Source: NVTR01 sp965237505
GTDB lineage: Bacteria > Pseudomonadota > Alphaproteobacteria > Rhodobacterales > Rhodobacteraceae
Direction of reading: 5' to 3'
Length of the DNA stretch: 64,000 nucleotides
NCBI GenBank assembly: GCA_965237505.1
Contig: CBDEFR010000008.1
Location: forward strand, 248,001-312,000
The notes under the pieces: model-generated
What the model was told of the DNA's origin: nothing
The model's database searches: none
What the model saw: the letters and a program-made list of their open reading frames with translations, nothing else
Part shown: piece by piece, positions 26,951 to 35,957 of the stretch
Layout of the letters: every line of letters starts with the position of its first letter
Position numbering within the stretch: the stretch's first letter is position 1
Translations under genes and position numbers: made by a program

Positions 26951-27217
26951 TCAGAAGTTTTTTGCCAGAAGCCCTTTCAGGCCAGCATTATCAAGCATGG
27001 TTTCGGCCAGCAGCTTCTTCAGCTTGCCGTTCTCCGATTCCAGGTCTTTCAGCCGCCTGACATCGGAAATCTGAAGGCCGCCATACCTGGCTTTCCATTT
27101 GTAAAAGGTGGCATCCGACATACCGCGCTTACGGCACAACTCGGACACTTTCGCACCCGCCGCATACTCCTGAATGATCCGAACAATCTGCTCTTCGCTA
27201 AACCGTGACTTGCGCAT
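26951..27217 (-). CDS. IS3-family OrfA
   Basis: The protein is 88 aa: MRKSRFSEEQIVRIIQEYAA, helix-turn-helix ELCRKRGMSDATFYKWKARY, and a zipper region (RRLKDLESENGKLKKLLAET). Intact and 26 bp upstream of the OrfB start. Confidence 0.9.
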   Translation of the reverse strand: MRKSRFSEEQIVRIIQEYAAGAKVSELCRKRGMSDATFYKWKARYGGLQISDVRRLKDLESENGKLKKLLAETMLDNAGLKGLLAKNF

Positions 27218-28363
27218 TCTCTGTTCTCCTCGTTCTCGTGAACATTAAGCGAACAGATCCTCCTTTCAAATGGACCAGTTTTCGGGGAGCAGGTCACCTG
27301 CCTGAAGAGGAGCCGCCAAAGACAAACCCAAGCGCCGCCCGATCCCGGATCATATACCGCGCCAGCACATCGAACTGACCACCGGAGATGATGCCTGTGC
27401 GGATTGTGGTGGCAAGCTGCGCCGCCTGGGCGAGGATGTGACCGAGGAACTGGAATATGTTCCGGGGCGCTTCATCGTGAATCGGATCACCCGGCCCCGT
27501 TTTGCCTGTTCTTGCTGTGATCACTTCACCCAGGCGCAATTGCCCTCGCGCCCGATTGAGCGCGGGCGTCCTGGACCAGGACTGTTGGCCCATGTGCTGG
27601 TCAGCAAATACGTCGACCATCTGCCGCTCTATCGGCAAAGCCAGATCTATGAGCGCAACGGGCTTGAGCTAGATCGCTCTACTCTGGCGGATTGGGTGGG
27701 TAAATCCACCGCTCTTTTGGAACCGCTGGCAAACGCCATCGGGCGACACGTGCAAGCAGGCCAGGCATTGTTTGCCGATGATACGCCGGTGAAGATGTTA
27801 ACCCCCGGGGCAGGCAAAACCCAGACCGCCCGTTTGTGGACTTACGTACGCGATGAACGCCCCTGGGACAGCGAGGCGCCGCCTGCTGCCTGGTATCAGT
27901 TCTCGCCGGACCGCAGGGGTCAACATCCCAAGGATCACTTGAAGAGATACCAGGGCTGGATGCATGCGGACGGCTATTCCGGATTCAACGACCTCTACCG
28001 TTCTGGCGACATCCGCGAGGTCGCCTGCATGGCCGACATCCGGCGCAAGTTCGTCGATGTGCATAAAGCCCAGGGCTCGGCCATCGCCGAAGAGGCGATC
28101 AAGCGGATAGCAGGGCTCTACGCTATCGAGAAAGAGTCCCGTGGATCGCCGCCGGATCAGCGTACCGCCATACGGCAGGCCGAGGCCAGACCCGTCTTCG
28201 ATGACCTGGGCAATTGGCTGGGTGCCCAACTGCCCGCTATCTCTGGCAAATCGCCACTTGCAGGGGCCATCCGTTATGCGCTGACCCGGTTGCCACGGCT
28301 CCGGCCATACCTTGAACATGGCCATCTCGAGATCGACACGGATGTTGTTGAACAGCCCCTTTC

Positions 28364-29569
28364 TCAGATTTTTTGGGTCTTTGGTGGCTTTTCTCGCCAC
28401 GCCTCGACCATCTTTGCATAGGAAGCCTCGGCATTGGCAACCAGTTCCATTTCTCGATGTCGAAGTTCCTTGATCCAGTAATCACGCCCAGGACCGGCTT
28501 TCCCGTAGGCTTTAGGGGCTCCGGCGCGTAATTCTAATTTGCGCATCTTCATTGCGACAAATGCCGGACGTGCCCACTGGTAAGGGGCGTCCTTGGTGAG
28601 GAGATGCCAGATCAGGGTTGCAATTTTGCGCGCAGTGGCAACCGCCGCAACATTGGCGCCCTTTCGATCTTTGATACGCAAAAAGAACGCACGCAAAGGA
28701 CCGGGGACTGAAGCGGCACCCCATGCGGCCTCAACCAGCATCGTTCGAGCGGTTGCATTTCCCTGTTTGGTGATCCTACCGTGGATGGCCTCGCGGGCGC
28801 CGGATTGGCGTACCCTCGGCGTTAAACCAAAGTAACTGGCAAGCTTCCCAGGGGTGGCGAACCGGCTGATATCTCCGATCGATGCTATCACGGCGGCAGC
28901 AATTACGGAGCTAATGCCAGCCACGGCCATCAGTTTACGCATCTGCGGATCGTCAAGAGAGATGTGGATCAGATCGCGCTCAAGCGTCTCCAACCGCCCA
29001 GCCAACCAATCCAACTCATCGAGATGCCGCTCAAGAAGATCGCGTTCGGTTTTTGGCAGAGGGGCCTTGGCCAACCAACGTCGCCCACCTTTCCCGAACA
29101 GATGGCCTGCGTATTTTGGGATTAGGTTGGCGTGCAGGACTGCCTGAACGCGACTTTTGGATCGTCGGATAGAGCGCACCACCGCTGCGCGCTCTGAAAC
29201 AAGTCGCCTTAGTGCAAGCGTCTCGTCATCCGCCGCCCACACCTCAGGCAGGAACCCTGCTGCGTGAAGTTGGGCTAGGATTTTTGCGTCTACCTTGTCG
29301 GTCTTCACCCGGGCATGGGCGATTGCCTTCACCTGTAGTGGATTGGCGATCACCACCCGCGCCACGAACGGCGTCAGAAGCCGGACGATCGTTGCGGTGT
29401 TTCCCGTGGCCTCCAGAACCACCTCGTCATCTGCTCGCAGACTGCGCCCGAATTCCACGACCGCATCATGCTCCATATCGACCTTGAAACTGTCTGTTAT
29501 TTGGCCATCATCACAGATCGCGACTTGCGCGAAACTTCGATGGACGTCCATTCCTATTGATCTCATCAT
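28364..29569 (-). CDS. IS110-family transposase (DEDD recombinase)
   Basis: The protein is 401 aa with AAGGAG before the ATG. The N-terminal DEDD (RuvC-like) domain shows D8 in IGMDVHRSFAQVAI, E in VLEATGN, and the Asp pair in RVKTDKVDAKILAQLHAAG. The C-terminal transposase-20 domain (LMAVAGISSVIAAAVIASIG; ITKQGNATARTMLVEAAWG) carries the helix with the proposed serine nucleophile. Members are guided by an RNA from the element's non-coding end. Intact. Confidence 0.92.
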   Translation of the reverse strand: MMRSIGMDVHRSFAQVAICDDGQITDSFKVDMEHDAVVEFGRSLRADDEVVLEATGNTATIVRLLTPFVARVVIANPLQVKAIAHARVKTDKVDAKILAQLHAAGFLPEVWAADDETLALRRLVSERAAVVRSIRRSKSRVQAVLHANLIPKYAGHLFGKGGRRWLAKAPLPKTERDLLERHLDELDWLAGRLETLERDLIHISLDDPQMRKLMAVAGISSVIAAAVIASIGDISRFATPGKLASYFGLTPRVRQSGAREAIHGRITKQGNATARTMLVEAAWGAASVPGPLRAFFLRIKDRKGANVAAVATARKIATLIWHLLTKDAPYQWARPAFVAMKMRKLELRAGAPKAYGKAGPGRDYWIKELRHREMELVANAEASYAKMVEAWREKPPKTQKI

Positions 29570-29806
29570 ATGTACTCCTTCTCGTTGTTAAAGGAGTGCA
29601 CGGGCTCGTAAGACAATTACGGATACGCGCTCGCGGCGCACACGGGCTGGTCGTAGGGGCGGCCAGATAACAACACGAGCTCGCAGCTCATTGTCTAGTC
29701 GGCCTGCCCGCTTCTTCGCACTCCGACGCCCCGATCCCGCGAAACCTGTCTAACATGACATTTGAAAAACAGGGGCGGAAATCGAAGCGCCGAAGTCAAC
29801 ATGCCC
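29570..29806 (-). ncRNA. Candidate bridge (seek) RNA locus of the IS110 element
   Basis: This ~237-bp non-coding end lies upstream of the transposase, where the IS110 group encodes its bridge RNA. Read on the minus strand it can fold into several hairpins, for example GAGCT/AGCTC around GCG (with ACAA/TTGT extension), and GCGC/GCGC around CGCGA further on. No open reading frame with a ribosome site is present. That it is transcribed and which loops pair with donor and target are inference from the family. Confidence 0.5.
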
Positions 29807-30060
29807 GATAATAATGCGGCCGAGCGGGCCATCAGAGGTATTGCTTTGGGGCGCAAGAACTACCTCTTCGTTGGATCACCGGCAAGCGGCAAAGCCGCAG
29901 CCATCGCCTATACGCTGATTGAAACCGCCAAACTGAACGACGTTGATCCGCAGGGCTGGCTGGCCGACACTCTGGCCCGCATCCCGGATTGCAAGATCAC
30001 CAAGGTCGACGACCTGCTGCCATGGAACATGGGCAGCCACCATCACATGAAAGACGCTGC

Positions 30061-30635
30061 ATGAGCATCATCGAGATCAAAGTCACCCTGCAAGACATCG
30101 AGCCCGCTGTCACCCGCACCCTGCAGGTGCCTGCCGATATCCGGCTGGACCGGCTGCACCTGACACTGCAGGTGGCCATGGGCTGGACCAACTCGCATCT
30201 CTACATGTTCGAAGCAGCCCGCGCCACATGGGGTATCGCGGACCCCGATTTTGGCGGCGAGGACCTGCCCGCCAACAAAACCACTCTGGGCCAAGTCATC
30301 GAGGACACCGGCAAAAAGACGATCAACTACATCTACGATTTTGGCGACAACTGGGAACACAGGATCAAGATCGGCAGGATCACCGATCCCGTCCCTGGCG
30401 AACTCTATCCCAGACTAATCGAGGTCACCGGTAAATGCCCGCCCGAAGACGTCGGGGCTTCCCTGGCTACTACGGGTTCCTCGATGCCATGGCCGATCCA
30501 AAGCATCCAGAGCACGATCATCTCAAAGACTGGTATGGCGGCACCTTCGATCCCAATCAGCCCGAAACCGACAAACTCAAACTCGAAGTCCTCAGTCTCG
30601 CAAAACGCTGGAAGCCCGGAAAACCAAGGAAATAA
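30061..30635 (+). pseudogene. Plasmid pRiA4b ORF3-type passenger protein, frameshifted
   Basis: The ATG at 30061 overlaps the tnpC stop (ATGA). The first ~130 residues (SIIEIKVTLQDIEPAVTRTL; LHLTLQVAMGWTNSHLYMFE; INYIYDFGDNWEHRIKIGRI) are the family's signature. At the G-run 30454-30457 one G is missing. The true continuation (GFPGYYGFLDAMADPKHPEH, ending KRWKPGKPRK at 30635) is in the next frame. The family is a common passenger of IS66-like elements; its role is unknown. Confidence 0.85.
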
Positions 30636-30764
30636 GGCCGTCAGACCGGACGCTTACCATATTTTGCCGAAAAGCGATTATTGTCCCAATTTCCGACACA
30701 ATTTTTAACCATAATTGAATAGGCGTGGGGGCGTGACCTTTCTGTGGGTAGCGCATGTCTTATA

Positions 30765-31918
30765 CCAACGGCCCCCAGATTTGACTCAAGGGGATTCCCA
30801 CGAGCGGCGTGATCTGATTCAGTGGCATCAAGGCAAGGGAGGCTTTGATAGCAGTAAGGATTACGCGAAAAGACAAGTCCGCAGGCGAGCTTCGCCAGGA
30901 AGCGGCGCGGTGCCGGGATGGGAAAGCGGCGCGACGGATGTTGGCGATTGCCTTGGTTCTGGATGGGGTTGACCGCAAGACGGCGGCAGAAAACTGCGGC
31001 ATGGATCGGCAGACGTTGCGGGATTGGGCCCACCGTTACAATGCGGAGGGCGTGTCGGGCCTGTTCAACCGTCGCCCGCCGGATCCACCCTGTCTGCTGA
31101 GCGCGGCACAGAAGGAGGAGTTGGCGGAAATGGTTCGGGCGGGTCCCGACCCCGAAACCGATGGGGTTGTGCGCTGGCGGCGCATTGATCTGAAACGCAA
31201 GATCGAAGAGCGCTTCGGCGTCACCATGCATGAGCGAACTGTTGGCAAACAATTGGCAAGCCTGGGCTTTCGCGTCTGTCGGTGCGCCCGCAGCATCCGA
31301 AATCCGACCCGGATGCACAGGAGGCTTTTAAAAAAACTTCGCCGCAGAGGTAGAAGCAGCCTTGCCGGAAACAGCCCGCAGCAAGCCCCTGGAGATATGG
31401 TTTCAGGATGAAGCGCGGGTTGGCCAGCAGGGCACGCTCACCCGTATCTGGGCCGAGCGTGGAACACGCCCCCGTGCCCCGCGCGACACCCGCTATATCT
31501 GGAGCTACATTTTCGGCGCCGTCTGCCCGGAACGGGCTGAAGCGGCCGCTCTGATCATGCCACATGCCGACACACAGGCCATGAGCGCGCATCTCGCCGA
31601 GATCGCTAAAACCGTCGCATCGGGCGCACATGCCCTTCTCATTCTGGATGGCGCTGGCTGGCACGGTTCGGCAGAGCTGGAGGTACCCGACAACATCACC
31701 CTGCTCAAACTCCCGCCCTATTCCCCTGAACTCAACCCGATGGAAAATGTGTGGGCTTATCTGCGTGCCAACAAGCTCGCCATATCCGTCTTCGACAATT
31801 ATGAGCAGATCGTCGACAGGTGTTGCGAAGCATGGAACTTCTTTGCAAACGACAAAACCGCAATCACGTCAATCACTACCAGACAATGGGCCAAACGGTC
31901 AACGACTAGGGCCGTTGG
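30765..31918 (+). mobile_element. IS630-family insertion sequence, copy B (1154 bp)
   Basis: Same ends and sequence as copy A (15752-16907) apart from two single-base deletions and a few substitutions; TA duplication at 30763-30764 and 31919-31920. Length difference of two bases equals the two deletions. Confidence 0.93.
30845..31909 (+). pseudogene. IS630-family transposase, two single-base deletions
   Basis: Relative to copy A one G is missing at about 31272 (TTTCGCGTCTG for TTTCGGCGTCTG) and one A at about 31893 (CCAAACGG for CCAAAACGG). The first breaks the frame 45 codons before the programmed slip site, leaving a 188-aa product without the catalytic domain. Inactive. Confidence 0.9.
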
Positions 31919-32556
31919 TATTATCTGAAAAAGATTGAAGACTTGAAACGGAACTCTTCGAGATTTCCGGGCGGAATAGCGGAAGGTGCCAATGTGCGAA
32001 CACCGTGCGGCCCGCGTCGGGTCGAGCTGGTCCGTGTAGGTGACCTGATTGTAACCCGCGACAATGGCCTGCAACCGGTTCGCATGGTCTGGCGGCGAGA
32101 GGTCACAACGGCGGAAATGGCGAGCAACATCGATCTTGCGCCAATACGCCTAAAGCCCTGTGCAATTGGCCCGATGATGCCGCAACACGACGTATGTATT
32201 GCCGCTGACCACCGAATTCTGGTGCCGGAATACCGGCTGCTTGTGGAAGAAAAGACCACCGGTTGCCTGATCGAGGCACGCGAACTGGCTGGCACCAGCG
32301 ACGCGGTGTATGTGGATTGCACGAGCGAAATCGTGCGATATTTCACTTTGGTTTTCGATGACCATCAGGTGTTTTGCAGCAATGGTCTGCCGGTTGAGAG
32401 CTTCCTTCCAAGTGCTGGAACAGTTTCTAAACTGGATGACGGATTGCGCGACGATCTCGTGCGCCTTTTTCCCATGCTGAAACGAAAGCGGCACGCTTAT
32501 CCGTCGGTCAAATACAAAGTCGCCGACGGCGCGGAATATTTGCCAGAACATTTCTA

Positions 32557-33602
32557 GAGCATTTCCGGTTTAGTTTGGTCCATATCCGGATGCTGCGAAG
32601 AAGTTTGCACATTCCTGTTTTGAGAACAGTTCGAGGATTTCGCCGACACCTTTCCACAAGGTGTCAACGGTTCTCGCGGCCAATCTCTTCATGTGTGCTT
32701 TGAGCTTTGAGAAAGCCAGCTCGATTGGGTTCAGATCCGGCGAATATGGTGGCAGGAATAGCAGCCATGCGCCGCGCTCCCTGATTGCTGCATTGGCTGC
32801 GGCAACCTTGTGAGCGGGCAGATTATCCATCACCACAACATCGCCCTTTTGCAGGGTCGGTGCGAGTTGGGTTTTGATGTAGGTGATGAATGCGGGACCA
32901 TCCATCGGGCCGTCCAGTACCCATGGAGCCGTCATGCCATCATGGCGCAGACCGGCAATGAAAGTCATGGTTTTCCAGTGGCCATGGGGGATTGAAGCTA
33001 TCAGCCGCTGACCTTTTGCAGACCGCCCTCGAAGCCGGGCCATTTTTGTGTTCAACCCGGTTTCATCAATGAACACGATCCTGCCCAACAGATGCAGGTG
33101 ATGCTTCAGCCAATCCTGGCGTTTTCGCCAACGGCGGCGTTTGGCCCGCACATCAACCCGCTCCTGTTCACTGGCGTGAGCCGTTTTTTTTATAAGTGAT
33201 CTGATTAGCACGCAGCCAGTCATCCAGCGTTGAAGAGCCGGCACGCAGGCCATATATCTCATATAAGCGGGCACATAGTTCGGCCAATGTCAGATCCGGC
33301 TGTTTGCCGATCCAACCAATCATGTCAGCGCGATACGGATCAAGTTTGCTCTTGCGTTTCTTCGGCGCTTTCAAACCAACATGGCCAACTTCCATGGCCT
33401 GCCTGACAAACCGAATGGCCGAACTGGCGCTTACTTTAAACTGCCGTGCCGCTTCGCGACGCGATACACCCGACGCAACCAAATCAACAATACGAAGTCG
33501 TAAATCCTGAGATAAAGCCATGATAACACCTCCTGATTCCTTGAATCAGAAGAAGCTCAATTCGTAAACCCGAGTTTGATTCTAAGCTGGCCGGAAATGC
33601 TC
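32557..33602 (-). mobile_element. IS630-family insertion sequence, second type (1046 bp)
   Basis: Ends GAGCATTTCCGG on both sides in inverted orientation, TA duplication at 32555-32556 and 33603-33604. It sits in the TAG stop codon of the Hint gene; pre-insertion sequence TTCTAGGTC also reads TAG. Confidence 0.88.
32570..33521 (-). CDS. IS630-family transposase via frameshift
   Basis: OrfA (33168-33521, MALSQDLRLRIVDLVASGVS, with helix-turn-helix RREAARQFKVSASSAIRFV) and OrfB (32570-33274, with catalytic segments RIVFIDETGLNTKMARLRGR, VVVMDNLPAHKVAAANAAIR, PPYSPDLNPIELAFSKLKAH) overlap around an eight-T/A run near 33185-33192, the slip site. Both frames are otherwise open; the normal product is a fused DDE protein of about 310 aa. 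Confidence 0.88.
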
Positions 33603-33630
33603 TAGGTCTGAGCTACTGAGCGGCTCGGCT

Positions 33631-34707
33631 TTAGCCAAATCGTAACGGCGACAGGGCTTGGATTGTGTCCGCGTTCAGGTCACTGTTCTGGTCGGCAATG
33701 AGATCAACCACCAACTAACTGGCCGCAGGCGAGGTCTGAAACCCGTAACCACCTTGCCCGGCAACCCAGAAGAACAACGGCACCTTCGGGTCCGGCCCAA
33801 TCACCAGCGATTTGTCTGGTGAAAATGTGCGCAAGCCGGCCCAGCTGGTTTCCAGCCGGGTCACGGGCTCTGTCACCACCGTCTCATAACGCGCAATACC
33901 CTCGGCCAAAACCATGTCGTCGGGCCAGGTATCGTGTGGCAGAACCGGGTCTTCATCCGCCGGGGACACCAATAATTTTCCAGCATCCGGCTTGGCATAC
34001 CAGGCCTCGCCGGCACCAAAAATCAGCGGCCAGGCGTGAATATCCAGGCCAGCGGGCGCCGGAATACGCGCGATGGAGCGGCGAAGTGGTGTAAAACCAA
34101 TGGGGTCAATTCCGGCCAACACGGCGATTTCGTCGACCCACGGACCTGCTGCGTTTACCAGAACACGCCCGTCATAGTCGTTGTGCCCGGTTTTAACATG
34201 CCACCCGTTCGGGGTACGCTTGATTTCAATGACTTTTTCATTGGTCAGGACCTTGCCGGAGTTGGCGCGCACCTCCCGCGCAAAGTTTTGGATTAGCCGG
34301 TCGGTGTCAATATCCAGAGCGTCCGCGTGGTAGCCGATCCCGGTTATCACCTCAGAATTCAGGATCGGAATAATCGCGCGCGCATCATCAAACGGCATCG
34401 CATCCATCGCCATGATGTCCATATCGCGCGCGAATTCTGCGCTGGTATCGGTCGTGCCAATCAACATCATCCCACGAGGCGACAAAACGCCGCCATTGGC
34501 GCTCATAAGATAGTCAAGGCTAGCTTTGTTGAGCGCAACTTTCGAAGGGCTGCCATAGGTTTCCTCGAACATCGCAGCCGAGCGGCCTGAGGCGTGGTAG
34601 CCAAGACCGCTTTCTGCTTCCAAAACAGTGGTCTTGCCGAGATGCGACAGCCTTGCCGCTGCTGATATTCCGGCGATGCCGCCGCCTATGACAAGGAAAT
34701 CGTTCAA
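33631..34707 (-). pseudogene. FAD-dependent amino-acid oxidoreductase (DAO/DauA-like) with in-frame amber codon
   Basis: The ATG at 34707 opens a DAO-family protein: dinucleotide motif FLVIGGGIAGISAAARLSHL, then GYHASGRSAAMFEETYG, and C-terminal GQGGYGFQTSPAAS. TAG follows at 33715-33717, but the same frame goes on for 27 more codons (LVVDLIADQNSDLNADTIQA, LSPLRFG) to TAA 33631, exactly like the end of D-arginine dehydrogenase relatives. A CAG-to-TAG transition explains it. The truncated product lacks the last helix near the FAD. A terminator separates it from the BMP gene, so it is probably transcribed alone. Confidence 0.82.
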
Positions 34708-34769
34708 ATCCGGCCCCCGGTTTTCACAGCGTCTCTAAGCCGAACTGGGTCATGGGTTTTTCAAAAGGA

Positions 34770-34795
34770 AAAGGCCCGGGTGACCCCGGACCTTT
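34770..34795 (-). terminator. Intrinsic terminator after the BMP operon
   Basis: On the minus strand AAAGGTCCGGG and CCCGGGCCTTT pair (one G-T wobble) around GTCA and are followed by TCCTTTTG. It lies 37 bp past the stop of the binding-protein gene and ends the xdh-BMP operon. Confidence 0.75.
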
Positions 34796-34831
34796 GCGTC
34801 ATTTTCTTCACGCAGCGGTGGTCGCGAGCGC

Positions 34832-35905
34832 CTAGTTTGGAACGTCACCGCTCACGCCTTCGACGTAAAAGCCCATGCCGGCCAGCGTGCCGTCATCGGC
34901 TGTTTCGCCTGCAGCCAGCCAGATCGAACCGTCCTGCTTGTTGAGCGGTCCGGTGAACGGGTGGTAGTCGCCCGAAGCAATCGCATCGCGCAGCGCTTCG
35001 GCAGCGGCTTTGACATCGTCTGGCACAGCCGAAGAAATATCGCCGATGCCAACCATGCCCGGGCCAATACCGTCCCAGGTGTCAATACTTTCCCAAGTAC
35101 CGTCGATGACCGCCTGAACACGGGCAATATAGTACGGAGCCCAATTATCGATAATCGAGGATACGCGCGGGTACGGCGCGTACTCTGACATGTCAGAGGC
35201 CTGCCCAAACGTGATCACGTTGCCGACCTTTTCGGCGGCCGCCTGCGGCGCAGTCGAGTCGGTGTGCTGCAGGATTACGTCCGCCCCTTGCTGGATCAGC
35301 GCCGTGGCGGCGTCGGCCTCTTTGGCCGGGTCAAACCACGTATAGGCCCAGACAATGCTTAGCTCGACATCCGGGTTCGCCTTTTTGGCGTGGATATAAG
35401 CCGCGTTGATGCCCCGGATCACTTCCGGGATCGGGAACGAGGCGATATAACCGATCTTGTTAGTCTGGGTCATCGAGCCAGCAATCAGCCCCTGAACCGC
35501 GCGTCCTTCGTAGAAACGGGCCGAATAGGTCGACACGTTGTCTGCGCGCTTAAATCCAGTTGCATGCTCGAATTTCACATTCGGAAAATTCGCCGCGACG
35601 TTGATAGTCGGGTCCATATAGCCAAAGGAAGTAGTAAAGATGATGTCGGCACCGGCCAGCGCCATCTGCGTCATGGCGCGCTCGGCGTCGGCCCCTTCAG
35701 GCACGCTTTCCTGAAACACGGTTTCAACGGCATCGCCGAAATGTGCTTCAACCGCCAGACGGCCAACGTTATGTTCGTGGGTCCAGCCGCCGTCACCGAT
35801 CGGCCCGACATAGATAAAGCCGACTTTGGTCTTGTCCTGAGCGAACGCTGCCCCGGCAAGGCCGAGGGCAATGGCTGCCCCGGCAAGGATTGTCTTATAT
35901 TTCAT
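34832..35905 (-). CDS. BMP-family ABC transporter substrate-binding protein
   Basis: The protein is 357 aa with a signal peptide (MKYKTILAGAAIALGLAGAA, cleavage after AFA). The family's fold is clear: KVGFIYVGPIGDGGWTHEHN at the ligand-proximal strand, then TTSFGYMDPTINVAANFPNV and QQGADVILQHTDSTAPQAAA. Family members bind nucleosides or purine-like ligands. Being last in an operon with xdhABC makes xanthine, hypoxanthine or a purine nucleoside the most plausible ligand; that is inference. Confidence 0.87.
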   Translation of the reverse strand: MKYKTILAGAAIALGLAGAAFAQDKTKVGFIYVGPIGDGGWTHEHNVGRLAVEAHFGDAVETVFQESVPEGADAERAMTQMALAGADIIFTTSFGYMDPTINVAANFPNVKFEHATGFKRADNVSTYSARFYEGRAVQGLIAGSMTQTNKIGYIASFPIPEVIRGINAAYIHAKKANPDVELSIVWAYTWFDPAKEADAATALIQQGADVILQHTDSTAPQAAAEKVGNVITFGQASDMSEYAPYPRVSSIIDNWAPYYIARVQAVIDGTWESIDTWDGIGPGMVGIGDISSAVPDDVKAAAEALRDAIASGDYHPFTGPLNKQDGSIWLAAGETADDGTLAGMGFYVEGVSGDVPN

Positions 35906-35923
35906 TGGTTTCTCCCATGTTGT

Positions 35924-35940
35924 CCGGGCCTATTGCCCGG
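35924..35940 (-). promoter_or_regulatory. Small hairpin between permease and binding-protein genes
   Basis: CCGGGC/GCCCGG with a 5-base loop stands in the 52-bp gap before the binding-protein start. Such hairpins often protect the highly expressed binding-protein message or dampen read-through; here that is inference. Confidence 0.35.
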
Positions 35941-35957
35941 TGTTTGTAGCAATGCCT

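Larger units (their letters stand above)
25998..27296 (-). mobile_element. IS3-family (IS407-group) element in IS66 tnpC (1299 bp)
   Basis: Ends TGACCTGCCCCC and TGACCTGCTCCCC (inward from the right); exact 4-bp duplication CCTG at 25994-25997 and 27297-27300, as expected for the IS407 group. Confidence 0.92.
28344..29809 (-). mobile_element. IS110-family element in IS66 tnpC (about 1466 bp)
   Basis: There are no inverted repeats, as usual for IS110. I place the borders from the host frame: tnpC reads LEIDTD to GAT 28341-28343 and resumes with NNAAERAIR after GAT 29807-29809, so the ends share GAT and the original gene is restored when one is removed. The element therefore has only ~20 bp beyond the transposase stop and ~237 bp upstream of its start. 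Confidence 0.82.
25764..30064 (+). pseudogene. tnpC: IS66 transposase TnpC, split by IS3 and IS110 and frameshifted
   Basis: Segment 1 (25764-25997) is the N-terminal coiled region (LRHQLSGHRTHRFGSKSESI). Segment 2 (27301-28343) carries the zinc motif (CADCGGKLRRLGEDVTEELE) and DDE core (FADDTPVKMLTPGAGKTQTA). Segment 3 (29810-30064) is the tail (NNAAERAIRGIALGRKNYLF). Removing the IS3 with one CCTG and the IS110 at the shared GAT rejoins them, but near 27323 one base is missing (after CCA AAG AC), so the gene has a third lesion. Not functional. Confidence 0.92.
24923..30657 (+). mobile_element. IS66-family element with two nested insertions
   Basis: Ends GTAAGCGTCTGGTCTGG and GTAAGCGTCCGGTCTGA (inward from the right) are typical IS66 repeats, and the exact 8-bp duplication CATATTTT (24915-24922, 30658-30665) is the IS66 size. 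Inside lie tnpA, tnpB, tnpC and a pRiA4b ORF3-type passenger. An IS3 (25998-27296) and an IS110 (about 28344-29809) have split tnpC into three pieces. Confidence 0.94.
30715..32557 (+). pseudogene. Hint (hedgehog/intein-like) domain protein, split by IS630
   Basis: The frame begins around 30715 (TTG; NRRGGVTFLWVAHVL), is cut at TA 30763-30764 by IS630 copy B, and continues in phase after TA 31919-31920 (YYLKKIEDLKRNSSRFPGG). The Hint domain follows: VELVRVGDLIVTRDNGLQPV, DHRILVPEYRLL, VRYFTLVFDDHQVFCSNGLP. The usual catalytic Cys-Phe-x-Pro-Gly-Thr entry is absent (GIAEGANVRTPCGPRR stands there), so self-cleavage is doubtful. The stop TAG uses the terminal G of the next IS630. The Hint part could still be made from an internal start. 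Confidence 0.7.

Noticed and set aside
33715..33717. Amber codon as programmed read-through or pyrrolysine insertion
   Set aside because: No downstream structure or pyrrolysine genes seen; a CAG-to-TAG change in a Gln position common in the family is simpler.
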